Source of the DNA: Pantoea alhagi
GTDB lineage: Bacteria > Pseudomonadota > Gammaproteobacteria > Enterobacterales > Enterobacteriaceae
Assembly: GCF_002101395.1 (NCBI RefSeq)
Contig: NZ_CP019706.1
Span: 930,001 to 994,000 of the forward strand
Length of the DNA stretch: 64,000 nt
Direction: 5' to 3'
Positions within the stretch are counted from its first letter, which is position 1. Every line of letters starts with the position of its first letter. The notes under the pieces were generated by a model. That model saw nothing but the letters and a program-made list of their open reading frames with translations. It was not told the DNA's origin and ran no database searches. A program made the translations under genes and the position numbers. Positions 1-7,934 of the stretch are shown here, piece by piece.

Positions 1-1735
1 CCACGTTGGCAATGCTGCTGGCGGTGGCGTAGCCGTGTGCCAGAATTACCGCCCGCGTGACCTGTTTCTGGCTCAGCACACCGGTTTTCTGTAACCAGAG
101 GATCAGCAGCAGCGCATCGATACGCTGTGGATGCAGATCAAGCTTATGGGTTACCGCTGCCAGCACCTCGTGACAGAAACCACAGAGCAGCGGATAGCGC
201 TGTTCCAGGCTGTGAGAAAGCTGCCGGATCAGCTCCGCGTTAAGGCGGGCGGGCGTTTCGCTGGCGCGATGCAGCAGATAGTGGCTCAGCGCATAGATGC
301 AGTTGCCGTTAAACTGCAGGCTGAAGCGCTTTTCCAGCCGATAAAACGCTTCACGCACCTGGCTGCTGGTCAGCAGCAGCATGGAAGATTCCTGCTGATC
401 GCGATGGGTAAAAATAAGCTGGTCGAACAGGCTTTCAATTTCATTGCCCATGCGTTTTTCCATCTCTTCCCACGCCAGCTTTCCGCTGCGCCAGCTTTCA
501 AACAGCAACAGCACGCTGAGTTGCGCGTCCTGAATCAGCAGCCGCGCGCTATCCTGTTGACGCAGCAGCCAGGGCAGCGCAACTGTCCGATCGATCACCA
601 GCGGCTCCGCCTGCGTCTCTTCAATCGTTGGCAATTGCGCCATCACCGTTTCCGGCAGATCGTGCAGGGTGATCTCGATCGTCTCGCGGCTCCTCTGCCG
701 CGCCCAGGCGGAGGCAACGCTATATTTCACCGCGTTTTTCATCTCCCCCACGTTGCCGCGCCAGATATGATTTCCCAGTGCGGTAATCAGCCGGGGGCTC
801 AGCCGTAACCGCCCACCTACTTTCTGCGCCTCGCGCCAGAAAAACTGCATCATCAGCGCCTGCTTCTCCTGCGGGCTGCGGCTTGCCAGATCGGGCAGCG
901 TCACCTGAATTGGGATACGGCGAATAAAGGTGGTCAGGAAAGTGCTGTGCACCTCCTCGGTGGTGGCGAAGATCAACCGCGTCTGCACCCGCTGTCCCTG
1001 CGCGGTTTCGCCCAGCCGGTAGATCTCCCCGCGATCGAGCCAGGTAAACAGCTTTTCCTGTCCTTCCGGATGCAGGCGGTGAACCTCATCAAGAAACAGG
1101 ATGCCGCCGTGCGCCGCCTCAAACGCCCCTGGCCTGTCGTTAACCGCGCCGGTAAACGCGCCCTTTACATAGCCGAACAGGTTAGCGGTCAACAGCTCCG
1201 GGTTGCTGGCGTACTGGGCACAGTTGAAGTTGATAAAGGGCGCATCGGGCGCGATAACCTGCTGGCCAATAGCATATTGATGCAGCAGTTGCGCCATATA
1301 GCTTTTTCCGGTGCCGCTGTCGCCGGTAATCAGCAGCGGCAGCCCGCCGTCGGGATAAAACAGCGCGGTTTTTAACTGTTCGATGGGCTTTTTCAGGCTG
1401 CCGTCATGACCAATCAGCAGGGCAAAATGGTCAGCCTCCGGTGCAGGCTCGCCCTCTTCCGCCAGCAGTTCGGCGATGCTGGCGTATTCGTTGCGCGACA
1501 GCGGGAAGAACTGTTGCTCAAAGCTGGCTTTATGCAGAAAACAAACCGGACGACCGTTAATTTTTATCAGCTCGCCCTGCGCCACCAGCTGGTTAAGATA
1601 GTGGCTGGCAGTATTGCGCTGCATGGCAAAGCGCTGCGCCAGCCAGGCGGCGGTAAACACTTCACTGACCTGCTGCGGATCAAAAAAATCGGTCTGATTA
1701 ATTAAGAAGTTCAGTAGCTTATCTTTACGCATCAT
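1..1735 (-). CDS. LevR/DgaR-type sigma-54-dependent PTS regulator (3' end cut by window edge)
   Basis: Reading the minus strand from ATG 1735 gives an open frame of about 578 codons running off the left edge. It begins with a winged-helix-like segment. A sigma-54 AAA+ domain follows, with Walker A GDSGTGKS, the sigma-54 contact motif GAFTGA and a Walker B segment ILFLDEV. After that come a PRD-like region and, at the edge, an HGYATA segment typical of an EIIA-Man-like domain. This order is that of LevR/DgaR activators, which switch on mannose-family PTS operons and are controlled by PTS phosphorylation. The target operon is not in the window. A GGGG motif lies 5 nt before ATG 1735; an adjacent ATG at 1732 is equally possible. 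The family call is firm, the sugar unknown. Confidence 0.85.
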   Translation of the reverse strand, partial: MMRKDKLLNFLINQTDFFDPQQVSEVFTAAWLAQRFAMQRNTASHYLNQLVAQGELIKINGRPVCFLHKASFEQQFFPLSRNEYASIAELLAEEGEPAPEADHFALLIGHDGSLKKPIEQLKTALFYPDGGLPLLITGDSGTGKSYMAQLLHQYAIGQQVIAPDAPFINFNCAQYASNPELLTANLFGYVKGAFTGAVNDRPGAFEAAHGGILFLDEVHRLHPEGQEKLFTWLDRGEIYRLGETAQGQRVQTRLIFATTEEVHSTFLTTFIRRIPIQVTLPDLASRSPQEKQALMMQFFWREAQKVGGRLRLSPRLITALGNHIWRGNVGEMKNAVKYSVASAWARQRSRETIEITLHDLPETVMAQLPTIEETQAEPLVIDRTVALPWLLRQQDSARLLIQDAQLSVLLLFESWRSGKLAWEEMEKRMGNEIESLFDQLIFTHRDQQESSMLLLTSSQVREAFYRLEKRFSLQFNGNCIYALSHYLLHRASETPARLNAELIRQLSHSLEQRYPLLCGFCHEVLAAVTHKLDLHPQRIDALLLILWLQKTGVLSQKQVTRAVILAHGYATASSIANV

Positions 1736-1856
1736 GATTTCCCCGGTTTACAACGCAAGGCTATGATGCCGCGAAGTCAGCCGCTGCAACCGCAACCGCG
1801 CCGGGGAATTACTGTTTTGTGGCATGCCGCACAGAAGAAGCTGCTGACGGCTATTT

Positions 1857-2441
1857 TTATTTGTACTCTTTATTCCCCAGCAGCGTGTAGGTGTGTTTAC
1901 ACTCTGCTAAGGCCCATGTTGCAGGGGCATTACTTTTACCAGAGGTAATATCTTTTATCATAATCGACGGATTATTGTTGTCCGGTTTTTTATCCAACCA
2001 AGCTTCGTAACTGTGCCCAGCTTCAGGAATAAGATATTCGGAAGATTGAATCAATTCTTCACCAAAAGCCCTTTTTACTGTAATCATATACATCACTTCA
2101 ATGGGTTGATCCGCCTTAATGCGAAATTCCATTACGTTCGAATTTTTAACTTTGCTGTCCTCTGGCGAAGGGGCAATACCAGCAATTTTTTTGTTATAAG
2201 TGGATTTAATCCCCATAAGGTTGAAACCTGCCGTCAAACCGCGTTGTACCGTTTGCTGATAACAGTTTCCTACAGTGCGATAGCTACGCAGAATTAGCGG
2301 CATATCACCGTTCTCGACACGAAGCATAGCTGCATCGCTGCCGGAATAGTCTTCTTGTTCTTTATTAAGATGAAAAGTACAGCCACTAAGTAACAGGGGG
2401 ATAAATAAACCACTCAGGATATATCGGGGAGATAAAAACAC
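1857..2441 (-). CDS. Uncharacterised lipoprotein
   Basis: This 194-aa protein starts with a lipoprotein signal peptide: a hydrophobic stretch ending in a lipobox LLSG-C at about residue 21. The mature part is hydrophilic and has no motif I recognise. It contains two further cysteines (in NCYQQ and ECKHTY) that could form a disulfide. I cannot assign a function. It sits alone between the LevR-type regulator and the first hrp-island gene, facing away from the latter, and has lower GC than its neighbours, so it may be a boundary gene of the island. The start at 2441 is chosen because the signal peptide follows it immediately. Confidence 0.75.
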   Translation of the reverse strand: MFLSPRYILSGLFIPLLLSGCTFHLNKEQEDYSGSDAAMLRVENGDMPLILRSYRTVGNCYQQTVQRGLTAGFNLMGIKSTYNKKIAGIAPSPEDSKVKNSNVMEFRIKADQPIEVMYMITVKRAFGEELIQSSEYLIPEAGHSYEAWLDKKPDNNNPSIMIKDITSGKSNAPATWALAECKHTYTLLGNKEYK

Positions 2442-2616
2442 AGGATTTCCTTATTTGTTAAGTAATGAAAAGCCAACTTGCAGATGCATTACCTGGCTTC
2501 CTGTTAATTTTATCGGCGAGCAATCTGAAGTCTTTACCGCTTATTAATTGATAGTTACAGGTTAATCTTATGCTTTAAGCTAAGCGCCATTTTTTTCACA
2601 CTACGCAAGCCTACCC

Positions 2617-2644
2617 GGAACTGACCGCCCTATCGCGCCACTTA
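2617..2644 (+). promoter_or_regulatory. hrp box (HrpL-dependent promoter) of the harpin/transglycosylase gene
   Basis: GGAACT, 15 nt, CCACTTA: one mismatch (T for C at the sixth base) from the consensus GGAACC-N15/16-CCACNNA read by the ECF sigma factor HrpL. It lies 34 nt before the ATG at 2679, so this secreted protein is predicted to be its own HrpL transcription unit. Confidence 0.85.
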
Positions 2645-2678
2645 ACAGACTGACCCCCTAAGCGATAAGGATAACCTG

Positions 2679-3692
2679 ATGATCACACTACCCGGGGCGC
2701 TAAGCCCAACTCAACCCCTCACGCCACCTGACCTGAGCGGCCTGTCGGATAAACTCCCGTTAACAAACAATGGTGCGTTTTCGCCTTCCGGCGGTATGAC
2801 CGCGATCGATTTTGGCCAAAGCGGCAATAGCGGCACCGACCTAAATGCACTGTTTGGCCAGAATGGTGGTGCCACGCAAGAAGCGTTAAATAATGAAATT
2901 GCCCAGACGCTGACCCAGCTCATCAGCGCGCTGCTTACCTCGCTGATGCCGCTGTTACAGCAGCTCACCGGCCAGCAAAACCAACAGCAGAGTGGGCAAC
3001 CCACCTCCGCCAGCGGCGGCATGCCGCAAAACCTGACAACGGGCGGCAATCCAACCCAGCTTACCGACGGTAGCAGCGCCGGACAAAGCGCCCCAGCGTC
3101 AGGCGGCGCTCCGGGCGGCAATATAGCCAGCGCAGGTGGTCAGAACGGCGCGCCTACCGGTACGGCAGCCACCAATGGCACTGGCCAGAGCGTGACGCAA
3201 TCAGGCACCAGCGGACTGCATCTGCCCGACGCGCTGAAACCGTATGAAGGCGCGATACAGAACGCTGCGGCGAAAACCGGCGTGCCGGGAGAGGTGTTAG
3301 CGGCGCAAATCTGGCAGGAGTCACGCGGCAGCCTGGGTGCCAGCACCGTTAACGGCGGTAACGGGCTACAGGACAGCGGCCTGATGCAGGTTAACAGCAA
3401 TACCTTTGCCGATCTGCAGCGTAAAAACCCTGACCTGTTAGGGCCGAACGCTAACGCCAATAATCCAACGGATAACATCATGGCAGGCGCGCTCTATATG
3501 AAAGAGCAGCTCAACGCCTTTGACGGCAATATGGGCGCGGCGCTGCGCGCGTATAACTCCGGTCCGCTTAACGTTAACGTGAATAATTTAAGCGATATCT
3601 CGAAAACCGGCACCGGCGACGCCACCTACGTCGATAAAGTCATGAATTTCTCCTCGATTATCAGCAGCGGCCAGGGCCAGCTGCCAGCCTGA
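2679..3692 (+). CDS. Type III-secreted harpin-like protein with lytic transglycosylase domain (HopP1-like)
   Basis: Residues 1 to about 180 are Gly/Ser/Gln/Asn-rich, without cysteine and low in aromatics, as in harpins, with an amphipathic leucine-rich stretch near residues 75-100. Residues about 185-337 form an SLT-family lytic transglycosylase domain: a catalytic glutamate in WQESRGS, then GLMQVNS and ALRAYNSGP. The combination matches the HopP1/HrpH class of Pseudomonas syringae, which cuts peptidoglycan so the secretion apparatus or translocation helpers can pass. The gene has its own hrp box 34 nt upstream and is convergent with the HrpK-like gene across a shared terminator. Assignment of the domain is secure. 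Assignment to HopP1 rather than another harpin-SLT fusion is inference from architecture. Confidence 0.85.
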   Translation: MITLPGALSPTQPLTPPDLSGLSDKLPLTNNGAFSPSGGMTAIDFGQSGNSGTDLNALFGQNGGATQEALNNEIAQTLTQLISALLTSLMPLLQQLTGQQNQQQSGQPTSASGGMPQNLTTGGNPTQLTDGSSAGQSAPASGGAPGGNIASAGGQNGAPTGTAATNGTGQSVTQSGTSGLHLPDALKPYEGAIQNAAAKTGVPGEVLAAQIWQESRGSLGASTVNGGNGLQDSGLMQVNSNTFADLQRKNPDLLGPNANANNPTDNIMAGALYMKEQLNAFDGNMGAALRAYNSGPLNVNVNNLSDISKTGTGDATYVDKVMNFSSIISSGQGQLPA

Positions 3693-3727
3693 TAAAAAAA
3701 GTCCCTGCACATCGGGTGCAGGGACTT
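3693..3727 (-). terminator. Intrinsic terminator of the harpin/hrpK operon
   Basis: A perfect 12-bp stem (3699-3710 with 3716-3727) with a short loop. Read on the minus strand it is followed by a run of T residues, so it ends the hrpK-like transcript. On the plus strand it lacks a T tract but may slow transcription coming from the convergent harpin/transglycosylase gene. Confidence 0.85.
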
Positions 3728-3745
3728 CAAGCTGAGGTCCATTGC

Positions 3746-4858
3746 TCAGGAAAAAGGCGGTGGATCTTTCTTATTCTTATTAACATTTTCTAACGCGATA
3801 GAAACGGTATCGGTCGCAGCAGTCACCGCCCAACCTACCGGACCCCGCGCCGCGCTCATTGCGCCTTCTGCCAGCCCTGTCAGGCCACCGGTAAAGACTT
3901 CGCCCAGCGTACGCGCCTCGCCGATATTATTAAATACCGGTGCCAGCACCGACTTCAGAATCGGGATATTGGACAGCACACGTCCAATCTCGCCCATTCC
4001 CCACTGGAAGTTATCTTTAGTGGTGCCGTCTTTACGTACGTGCGTATCCTTAGTCTGCGGCAGATTGCCATCGGCTGGCAGCGCGCTCAGTCCTTTTTCC
4101 GCAATATCCTTCAGCACACCGGCCTCGGTCCCGTGACGGGCATCGCCATCTTTGGTGATCCCTTCGATTTTGCCGTTGGTATGCACATCGCCGCGATCGC
4201 CACCTTCACGATCTTTCAGCCCTTTGATGCTGTTCAACACGCAGGCCATGTTGTAAGCCGCATCTGCCCGGCTTTCCGGGTCAGGATTATCGGCGGTCCA
4301 GTCGCCGAAACGCTCCTTCAGCTGATCGCGTTTGATGTCTTTCTGATTACCCAAATTTTTCAGCACCGGGTTCTCATCCAGAATCTGCTCCGCGCTGCGG
4401 TTATCATCAGGCGGACGGCCAGTCAGGTTCTCCTCCGTTGGCCTGACGCTGGTGTCATGCTCGCTGGTACGTACCTGTCCTGCGCCTGCAGCGCCCTGCG
4501 TCAACAGCGGTGAGGATGCCTGCAGCGCCTCGCCGCTCGCGCCGCTCTGAGCAGTTTGCTCTGCCTGCTGGCTTCCCGCCGACGAGAACAGCGTTTGCAA
4601 CAGCGCCTGCAGGCCGATAAACATCATCAACCCCTGCAGCATTCCGCCGCTTTGCTGACCGCTGCCCGCCTGTAACGCATCGCCGGACGCTTCACCCGGC
4701 AGCGGTGCATTAGCCGCCGCCCCGCCGTAGTTAAGCACGCCGCCGGTGCTTTTCAGCGTGTTGGGCTGTGCGCCTGCATTTTCCGCGCCGCCAGGCTGCG
4801 GGCCGGGAAGTTCAGGTAAAAGGGGGACTGCTCCCCCTCCGTTAACGTTCAAGGCCAT
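3746..4858 (-). CDS. hrpK: HrpK-like putative type III translocator
   Basis: This 370-aa protein has no cysteine apart from one in NMACVLN. Its N-terminal third is Gly/Ala/Gln-rich, with a hydrophobic stretch near residues 72-90 (LMMFIGLQALLQTL). The middle section (from NPVLKNLGNQKDIKRDQL, about residues 160-220) and a C-terminal hydrophobic/amphipathic region resemble my recollection of HrpK, the HrpL-controlled translocator candidate of P. syringae and Erwinia. It is the second gene of a two-gene operon: its ATG overlaps the stop of the harpin gene (TAATG), so the two are probably translationally coupled. The alternative is an unassigned large harpin. The translocator role is inferred from family and context. 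Confidence 0.6.
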   Translation of the reverse strand: MALNVNGGGAVPLLPELPGPQPGGAENAGAQPNTLKSTGGVLNYGGAAANAPLPGEASGDALQAGSGQQSGGMLQGLMMFIGLQALLQTLFSSAGSQQAEQTAQSGASGEALQASSPLLTQGAAGAGQVRTSEHDTSVRPTEENLTGRPPDDNRSAEQILDENPVLKNLGNQKDIKRDQLKERFGDWTADNPDPESRADAAYNMACVLNSIKGLKDREGGDRGDVHTNGKIEGITKDGDARHGTEAGVLKDIAEKGLSALPADGNLPQTKDTHVRKDGTTKDNFQWGMGEIGRVLSNIPILKSVLAPVFNNIGEARTLGEVFTGGLTGLAEGAMSAARGPVGWAVTAATDTVSIALENVNKNKKDPPPFS

Positions 4859-5658
4859 TATTTCACCCCGTTGTTAGATCCACCGCCCAACAGTGACATA
4901 ATTGCGTTCAGTCCGGTCATTTGCAGCGCCGAGTTCAGCAGGTTACTCAGCATATTGCCGCCACCGGACTGCGCGTTGGCCTGGCCGCCAGCAGACTGGC
5001 CGCCAGACTGCGCGCCAGTGCTGTTACCGCTGCCCTGCTGCATGCCCATCAACTGCTGCATCATCTGCATCATCTGCTGCATCATCTGCTGTAGCTGCTG
5101 GATCATGCCGCTAACGCCGCCCTGATTACCCTGTGCCGCCGGGCTGCCACCGGACTGCGTGCCCGCCTGCTGCAATGGGTTTTGCCCGCTGTCACCGCCT
5201 TTCAGCATCTGCTGCAAGCCAAGCAGCATCAGCAGCTGCTGTAGCATCTGCGCAATGCCGCCGCCTTTACCGGCAGAAGAAAGCAGGCCGCCGTTCTGTG
5301 CGCCTGATGGTTGAGCCGTCAGGTTTTGTCCGCCAGCCGCCCCTGTTGCGCCCGCGCCGCCCAGCGCGCCAGGACCCAGCAGGCTCAGCGCGCCCGAACC
5401 GGCGTTCAGGCCGAAATCAAGCATATTGCCGCCAAGCTTGCCGCCTTTGCCATTCTTGCCGTCAATGCCCTGGCCGCTGGTATTCGGACCGTTAGGGCTG
5501 TTGGTACCGTTAGTCGTGCCGTTGGTGCTGTTGGCGTTGGTGTTCATTCGTGGCCCGTTTGGCCCGATGTCCTGACGCCCTGCGCCGGTTACATCTGGCG
5601 GCGGCATGGTTGTTCTGCCTGCGCCACCGCCGCCTAAGCCACCTAATTTAAATCCCAT
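4858..5658 (-). CDS. hrpN: Harpin (HrpN/HrpZ-type)
   Basis: This 266-aa protein has no cysteine and almost no aromatic residues, and is very rich in Gly, Ser, Asn and Gln, the hallmarks of heat-stable harpins secreted by the Hrp system to aid translocation and trigger plant responses. A Gln/Met-dominated helical block lies at about residues 183-207 (repeats of MMQQ), preceded by LLMLLGLQQML. The C-terminus ends in an amphipathic leucine-rich helix (LNAIMSLLGGG). It is shorter than HrpN of E. amylovora (about 400 aa), and orthology rests on composition and synteny. It is first in an operon with the HrpK-like gene, behind an hrp box at 5769-5796. The start at 5658 has an AGGA-type site in the 12 nt upstream. 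Confidence 0.75.
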   Translation of the reverse strand: MGFKLGGLGGGGAGRTTMPPPDVTGAGRQDIGPNGPRMNTNANSTNGTTNGTNSPNGPNTSGQGIDGKNGKGGKLGGNMLDFGLNAGSGALSLLGPGALGGAGATGAAGGQNLTAQPSGAQNGGLLSSAGKGGGIAQMLQQLLMLLGLQQMLKGGDSGQNPLQQAGTQSGGSPAAQGNQGGVSGMIQQLQQMMQQMMQMMQQLMGMQQGSGNSTGAQSGGQSAGGQANAQSGGGNMLSNLLNSALQMTGLNAIMSLLGGGSNNGVK

Positions 5659-5768
5659 ACATCCTCCGGTTAAACGTTACGTTTATGAATGAATCGAGCA
5701 TCCCAGGCCGCCCTGCGCTTACGCTTCGCTGACATTTGTAACGGTATGGCAGGCTCTGGCTCACTTTG

Positions 5769-5796
5769 TAAGTGGCAGGGCGAAGAAAGAAGTTCC
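5769..5796 (-). promoter_or_regulatory. hrp box of the harpin-hrpK operon
   Basis: On the minus strand: GGAACT, 15 nt, CCACTTA. This is the same variant -35 and the same -10-side heptamer as the box of the harpin/transglycosylase gene. It lies about 110 nt before the harpin ATG, leaving a 5' leader of roughly 100 nt. Confidence 0.85.
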
Positions 5797-5923
5797 ATCA
5801 AGTGCAACAAGAGATGTGGCGTAGTCCACAGACATAAAAATTTCATCTGGCGCCCCTGATGGCAAAGGCATCCCCACAAGCGGCACGGTGAAAGGGGTTA
5901 GCGGGCACACGGTCAGGAAATCC

Positions 5924-5940
5924 TTACAGCGCTGTTGTAA
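5924..5940. promoter_or_regulatory. Palindrome upstream of hrpS, candidate activator site
   Basis: The 17-bp element ttacagcgctgttgtaa contains the perfect 10-bp palindrome ACAGCGCTGT framed by TTACA/TGTAA arms. It lies about 185 nt before hrpS in the 330-nt gap between the divergent harpin operon and hrpS. In Pantoea stewartii HrpY activates hrpS, so this is a plausible binding site for a dimeric regulator. Function is inferred only from symmetry and position. Confidence 0.4.
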
Positions 5941-6124
5941 ATCCCTACCAACTTATCAGCACAGACTGATAGCTGAGGCAGAACGTTATGGCAGAAAGTA
6001 AGGAAACCGAATGCTTTTGTAATTTTTTATGAACGAAATGCCATAAAAAAAACTTCACGATTACGTAAGACCGTCGACATCCCCTACACGCAGCAAAATT
6101 TTATGTCGAGTCACTGGAGACATT

Positions 6125-7117
6125 ATGGTTAAAGCGATTACTACCAGCACGCGCTGCCCCGCGCATGAGAGTCGGCGCACCAGCCATGCTGAGATCTCCC
6201 CTCTGCACCCCGCAACGTTGACGACCTGTAGTTTTCCGTCGACAGATATTCATGCGCATCTGCACAAGCTGGTGGATACCATTGCGCCGCTTAATGTCGA
6301 TGTGCTGCTGGAAGGTGAAACCGGCACCGGCAAAGATACGCTGGCGCGGCGAATTTATGAAAGCTCCGGCTGTCGCGGCCCGCTGGTGCCGGTAAACTGC
6401 GGCGCAATCCCGGAAACTCTGGCGGAAAGCGAGCTGTTTGGCGTTGTCTCCGGCGCCTATACCGGCGCCAGCCATTCGCGTCCGGGCTATATCGAGGCCG
6501 CTAATAACGGCATTCTGTTTTTGGATGAGATCGACAGTATGCCGCTCATCGTGCAGGCTAAGCTGTTGCGTATGCTTGAGTCGCGCGCGATTGAGCGCCT
6601 CGGCAGTACCCGCTGCATTCCGCTTACGCTGCGCGTGATTGCCGCCGCCCAAACGCCGCTGGAGCAGTTGGTGGCAGAAGGACGCTTTCGCCGCGATCTC
6701 TATTTTCGTCTGAATACCATTACGCTGGCCACGCCCACCGTGCGTTCGCGTCCTGAACTGATTATCCCGCTGTTTCGTCAGTTCACGCAGGATGCCGCCC
6801 AGCGGCTAAATCAACCGCTGCCGCCGCGCCAGCCCGGCCTGGACGAAGCGCTGCTGCTGCACAGCTGGCCGGGTAACATTCGCGAATTAAAAGCGGCGGC
6901 GGAACGCTTTGTGCTGGGTCTGCCGGTGTTGTGCCAGCAGGCGATCCCGCAGGCGGAGCCCATTATGCTGAAGGAGCGGTTACGGCGTATTGAGCGCAGC
7001 CTGATTGATGAATGCCTGCATCGTCATGGCAACCGTATTGATGAGGTGGTGCATGAGCTGGGCATTCCACGCCGCACCCTTTATCACCGCCTGAAACAGC
7101 TGAAGCTCAGCGCCTGA
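6125..7117 (+). CDS. hrpS: HrpS, sigma-54 enhancer-binding activator of hrpL
   Basis: This 330-aa activator lacks an N-terminal receiver domain, as expected for HrpS. The AAA+ domain carries Walker A GETGTGKD, the sigma-54 contact loop GAYTGA (Tyr in place of the usual Phe) and Walker B ILFLDEID. The C-terminus is a Fis-type helix-turn-helix (IDEVVHELGIPRRTLYHRL). In Erwinia and Pantoea HrpS alone, without HrpR, activates the sigma-54 promoter of hrpL, and its own gene is activated by HrpX/HrpY. It is monocistronic here, ended by a strong terminator before the hrpA promoter. The start at 6125 follows a TGGAGA ribosome-binding site. Confidence 0.95.
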   Translation: MVKAITTSTRCPAHESRRTSHAEISPLHPATLTTCSFPSTDIHAHLHKLVDTIAPLNVDVLLEGETGTGKDTLARRIYESSGCRGPLVPVNCGAIPETLAESELFGVVSGAYTGASHSRPGYIEAANNGILFLDEIDSMPLIVQAKLLRMLESRAIERLGSTRCIPLTLRVIAAAQTPLEQLVAEGRFRRDLYFRLNTITLATPTVRSRPELIIPLFRQFTQDAAQRLNQPLPPRQPGLDEALLLHSWPGNIRELKAAAERFVLGLPVLCQQAIPQAEPIMLKERLRRIERSLIDECLHRHGNRIDEVVHELGIPRRTLYHRLKQLKLSA

Positions 7118-7124
7118 TCCCTGC

Positions 7125-7149
7125 CCGCCGTCAGCCGACGGCGGTTTTT
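7125..7149 (+). terminator. Intrinsic terminator of hrpS
   Basis: An 8-bp GC-only-type stem (7125-7132 with 7137-7144), 4-nt loop and five T residues, starting 8 nt after the hrpS stop. It insulates the HrpL-dependent hrpA operon from hrpS transcription. Confidence 0.9.
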
Positions 7150-7179
7150 CTTTCTGTGGAAAAAAATCTGCGTTTTTAT

Positions 7180-7207
7180 GGAACCCGCCCGGTGCGCTCG
7201 CCACTCA
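7180..7207 (+). promoter_or_regulatory. hrp box of the hrpA operon
   Basis: GGAACC, 15 nt, CCACTCA: a perfect match to the HrpL consensus, 50 nt before the hrpA ATG. Confidence 0.93.
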
Positions 7208-7256
7208 ATGATCGAAACCATCGCAGTACACCTTAAACATTAACGAGGAAAGAACC

Positions 7257-7496
7257 ATGAGCATAACAACAGGTCTGTCTAACATGATCACCGGCGGTGC
7301 CAGCTCAATGAGCCAGATTTCAGGCGCGCTGGGCGGTGCTGATTTTATGATGGAAATGCAGGGTGTAAAGAACGAGATGCAGCAGAATCAGGTGGCAAAG
7401 GCCAAGATGGATGCAGAATTCCAGCGCATCAACGGTATTGCTGACAGCCAGGCCCAGGCCGGCTCAGCCGCAGCCCAGGTGAAGATCTCCTATTAA
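7257..7496 (+). CDS. hrpA: HrpA, Hrp pilus subunit
   Basis: This 79-aa, cysteine-free protein has a Gly/Ser-rich N-terminus followed by a long charged alpha-helical C-terminal half (KNEMQQNQVAKAKMDAEFQR), the composition of Hrp pilins that polymerise into the conduit through the plant cell wall. It is the first gene after a consensus hrp box and is followed by hrpB 67 nt later. Pilins diverge fast, so the call rests on size, composition and position. A consensus Shine-Dalgarno GAGGAAAG precedes the ATG. Confidence 0.88.
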   Translation: MSITTGLSNMITGGASSMSQISGALGGADFMMEMQGVKNEMQQNQVAKAKMDAEFQRINGIADSQAQAGSAAAQVKISY

Positions 7497-7563
7497 GCCA
7501 CGCGGGCGGGGAGGAGAACGTCACGCTCCTCCCTCTCTTTCCTTTAGCTGAAGAGCCGAACCG

Positions 7564-7929
7564 ATGAAAGTTAATAATACCTCCCCTTCGCTGACCACCT
7601 CCGTGACATTAGAAGCGGACGATGCCTCTCCGGAGGTGAACAAGTCGGATGCGCAGTGGTTCAGCGCGGCGCTGAATGCGCCTGAATCCTCCACGCCAGC
7701 GGGCGGCGCGCCCGATATTATCAGCAGCCTGACCGGTGCCATCAGCCGCAACCAGCAGGCGCAGCAGAGCGCGTTTCGCGATCTGGAAGTGGCTTCGCGC
7801 TCTACCAGCTCGCTGGACTTTAGCGCCGCCAACGCCGCGCTGTCGGACTATTACGTGCAGAGCCTGATGAACGCCAAAATTATCTCTAAAGGCGTGCAGA
7901 GCCTGGATAAATTAACCAACCTACAGTAA
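7564..7929 (+). CDS. hrpB: HrpB, type III inner-rod protein (SctI class)
   Basis: This 121-aa protein sits between the pilin gene and hrcJ, exactly where hrpB lies in Erwinia and Pseudomonas. The N-terminal half is Ser/Ala/Pro-rich. The C-terminal half is helical and ends in a segment (YYVQSLMNAKIISKGVQSLDKL) typical of the inner-rod family, which lines the export channel beneath the pilus. No enzymatic motif. HrcJ begins 5 nt after its stop, consistent with coupled expression. Confidence 0.88.
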   Translation: MKVNNTSPSLTTSVTLEADDASPEVNKSDAQWFSAALNAPESSTPAGGAPDIISSLTGAISRNQQAQQSAFRDLEVASRSTSSLDFSAANAALSDYYVQSLMNAKIISKGVQSLDKLTNLQ

Positions 7930-7934
7930 ACCCT

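Noticed and set aside
5670..5879. 69-aa minus-strand frame upstream of the harpin
   Set aside because: It contains the hrp box of the harpin operon and would have to start upstream of its own promoter.
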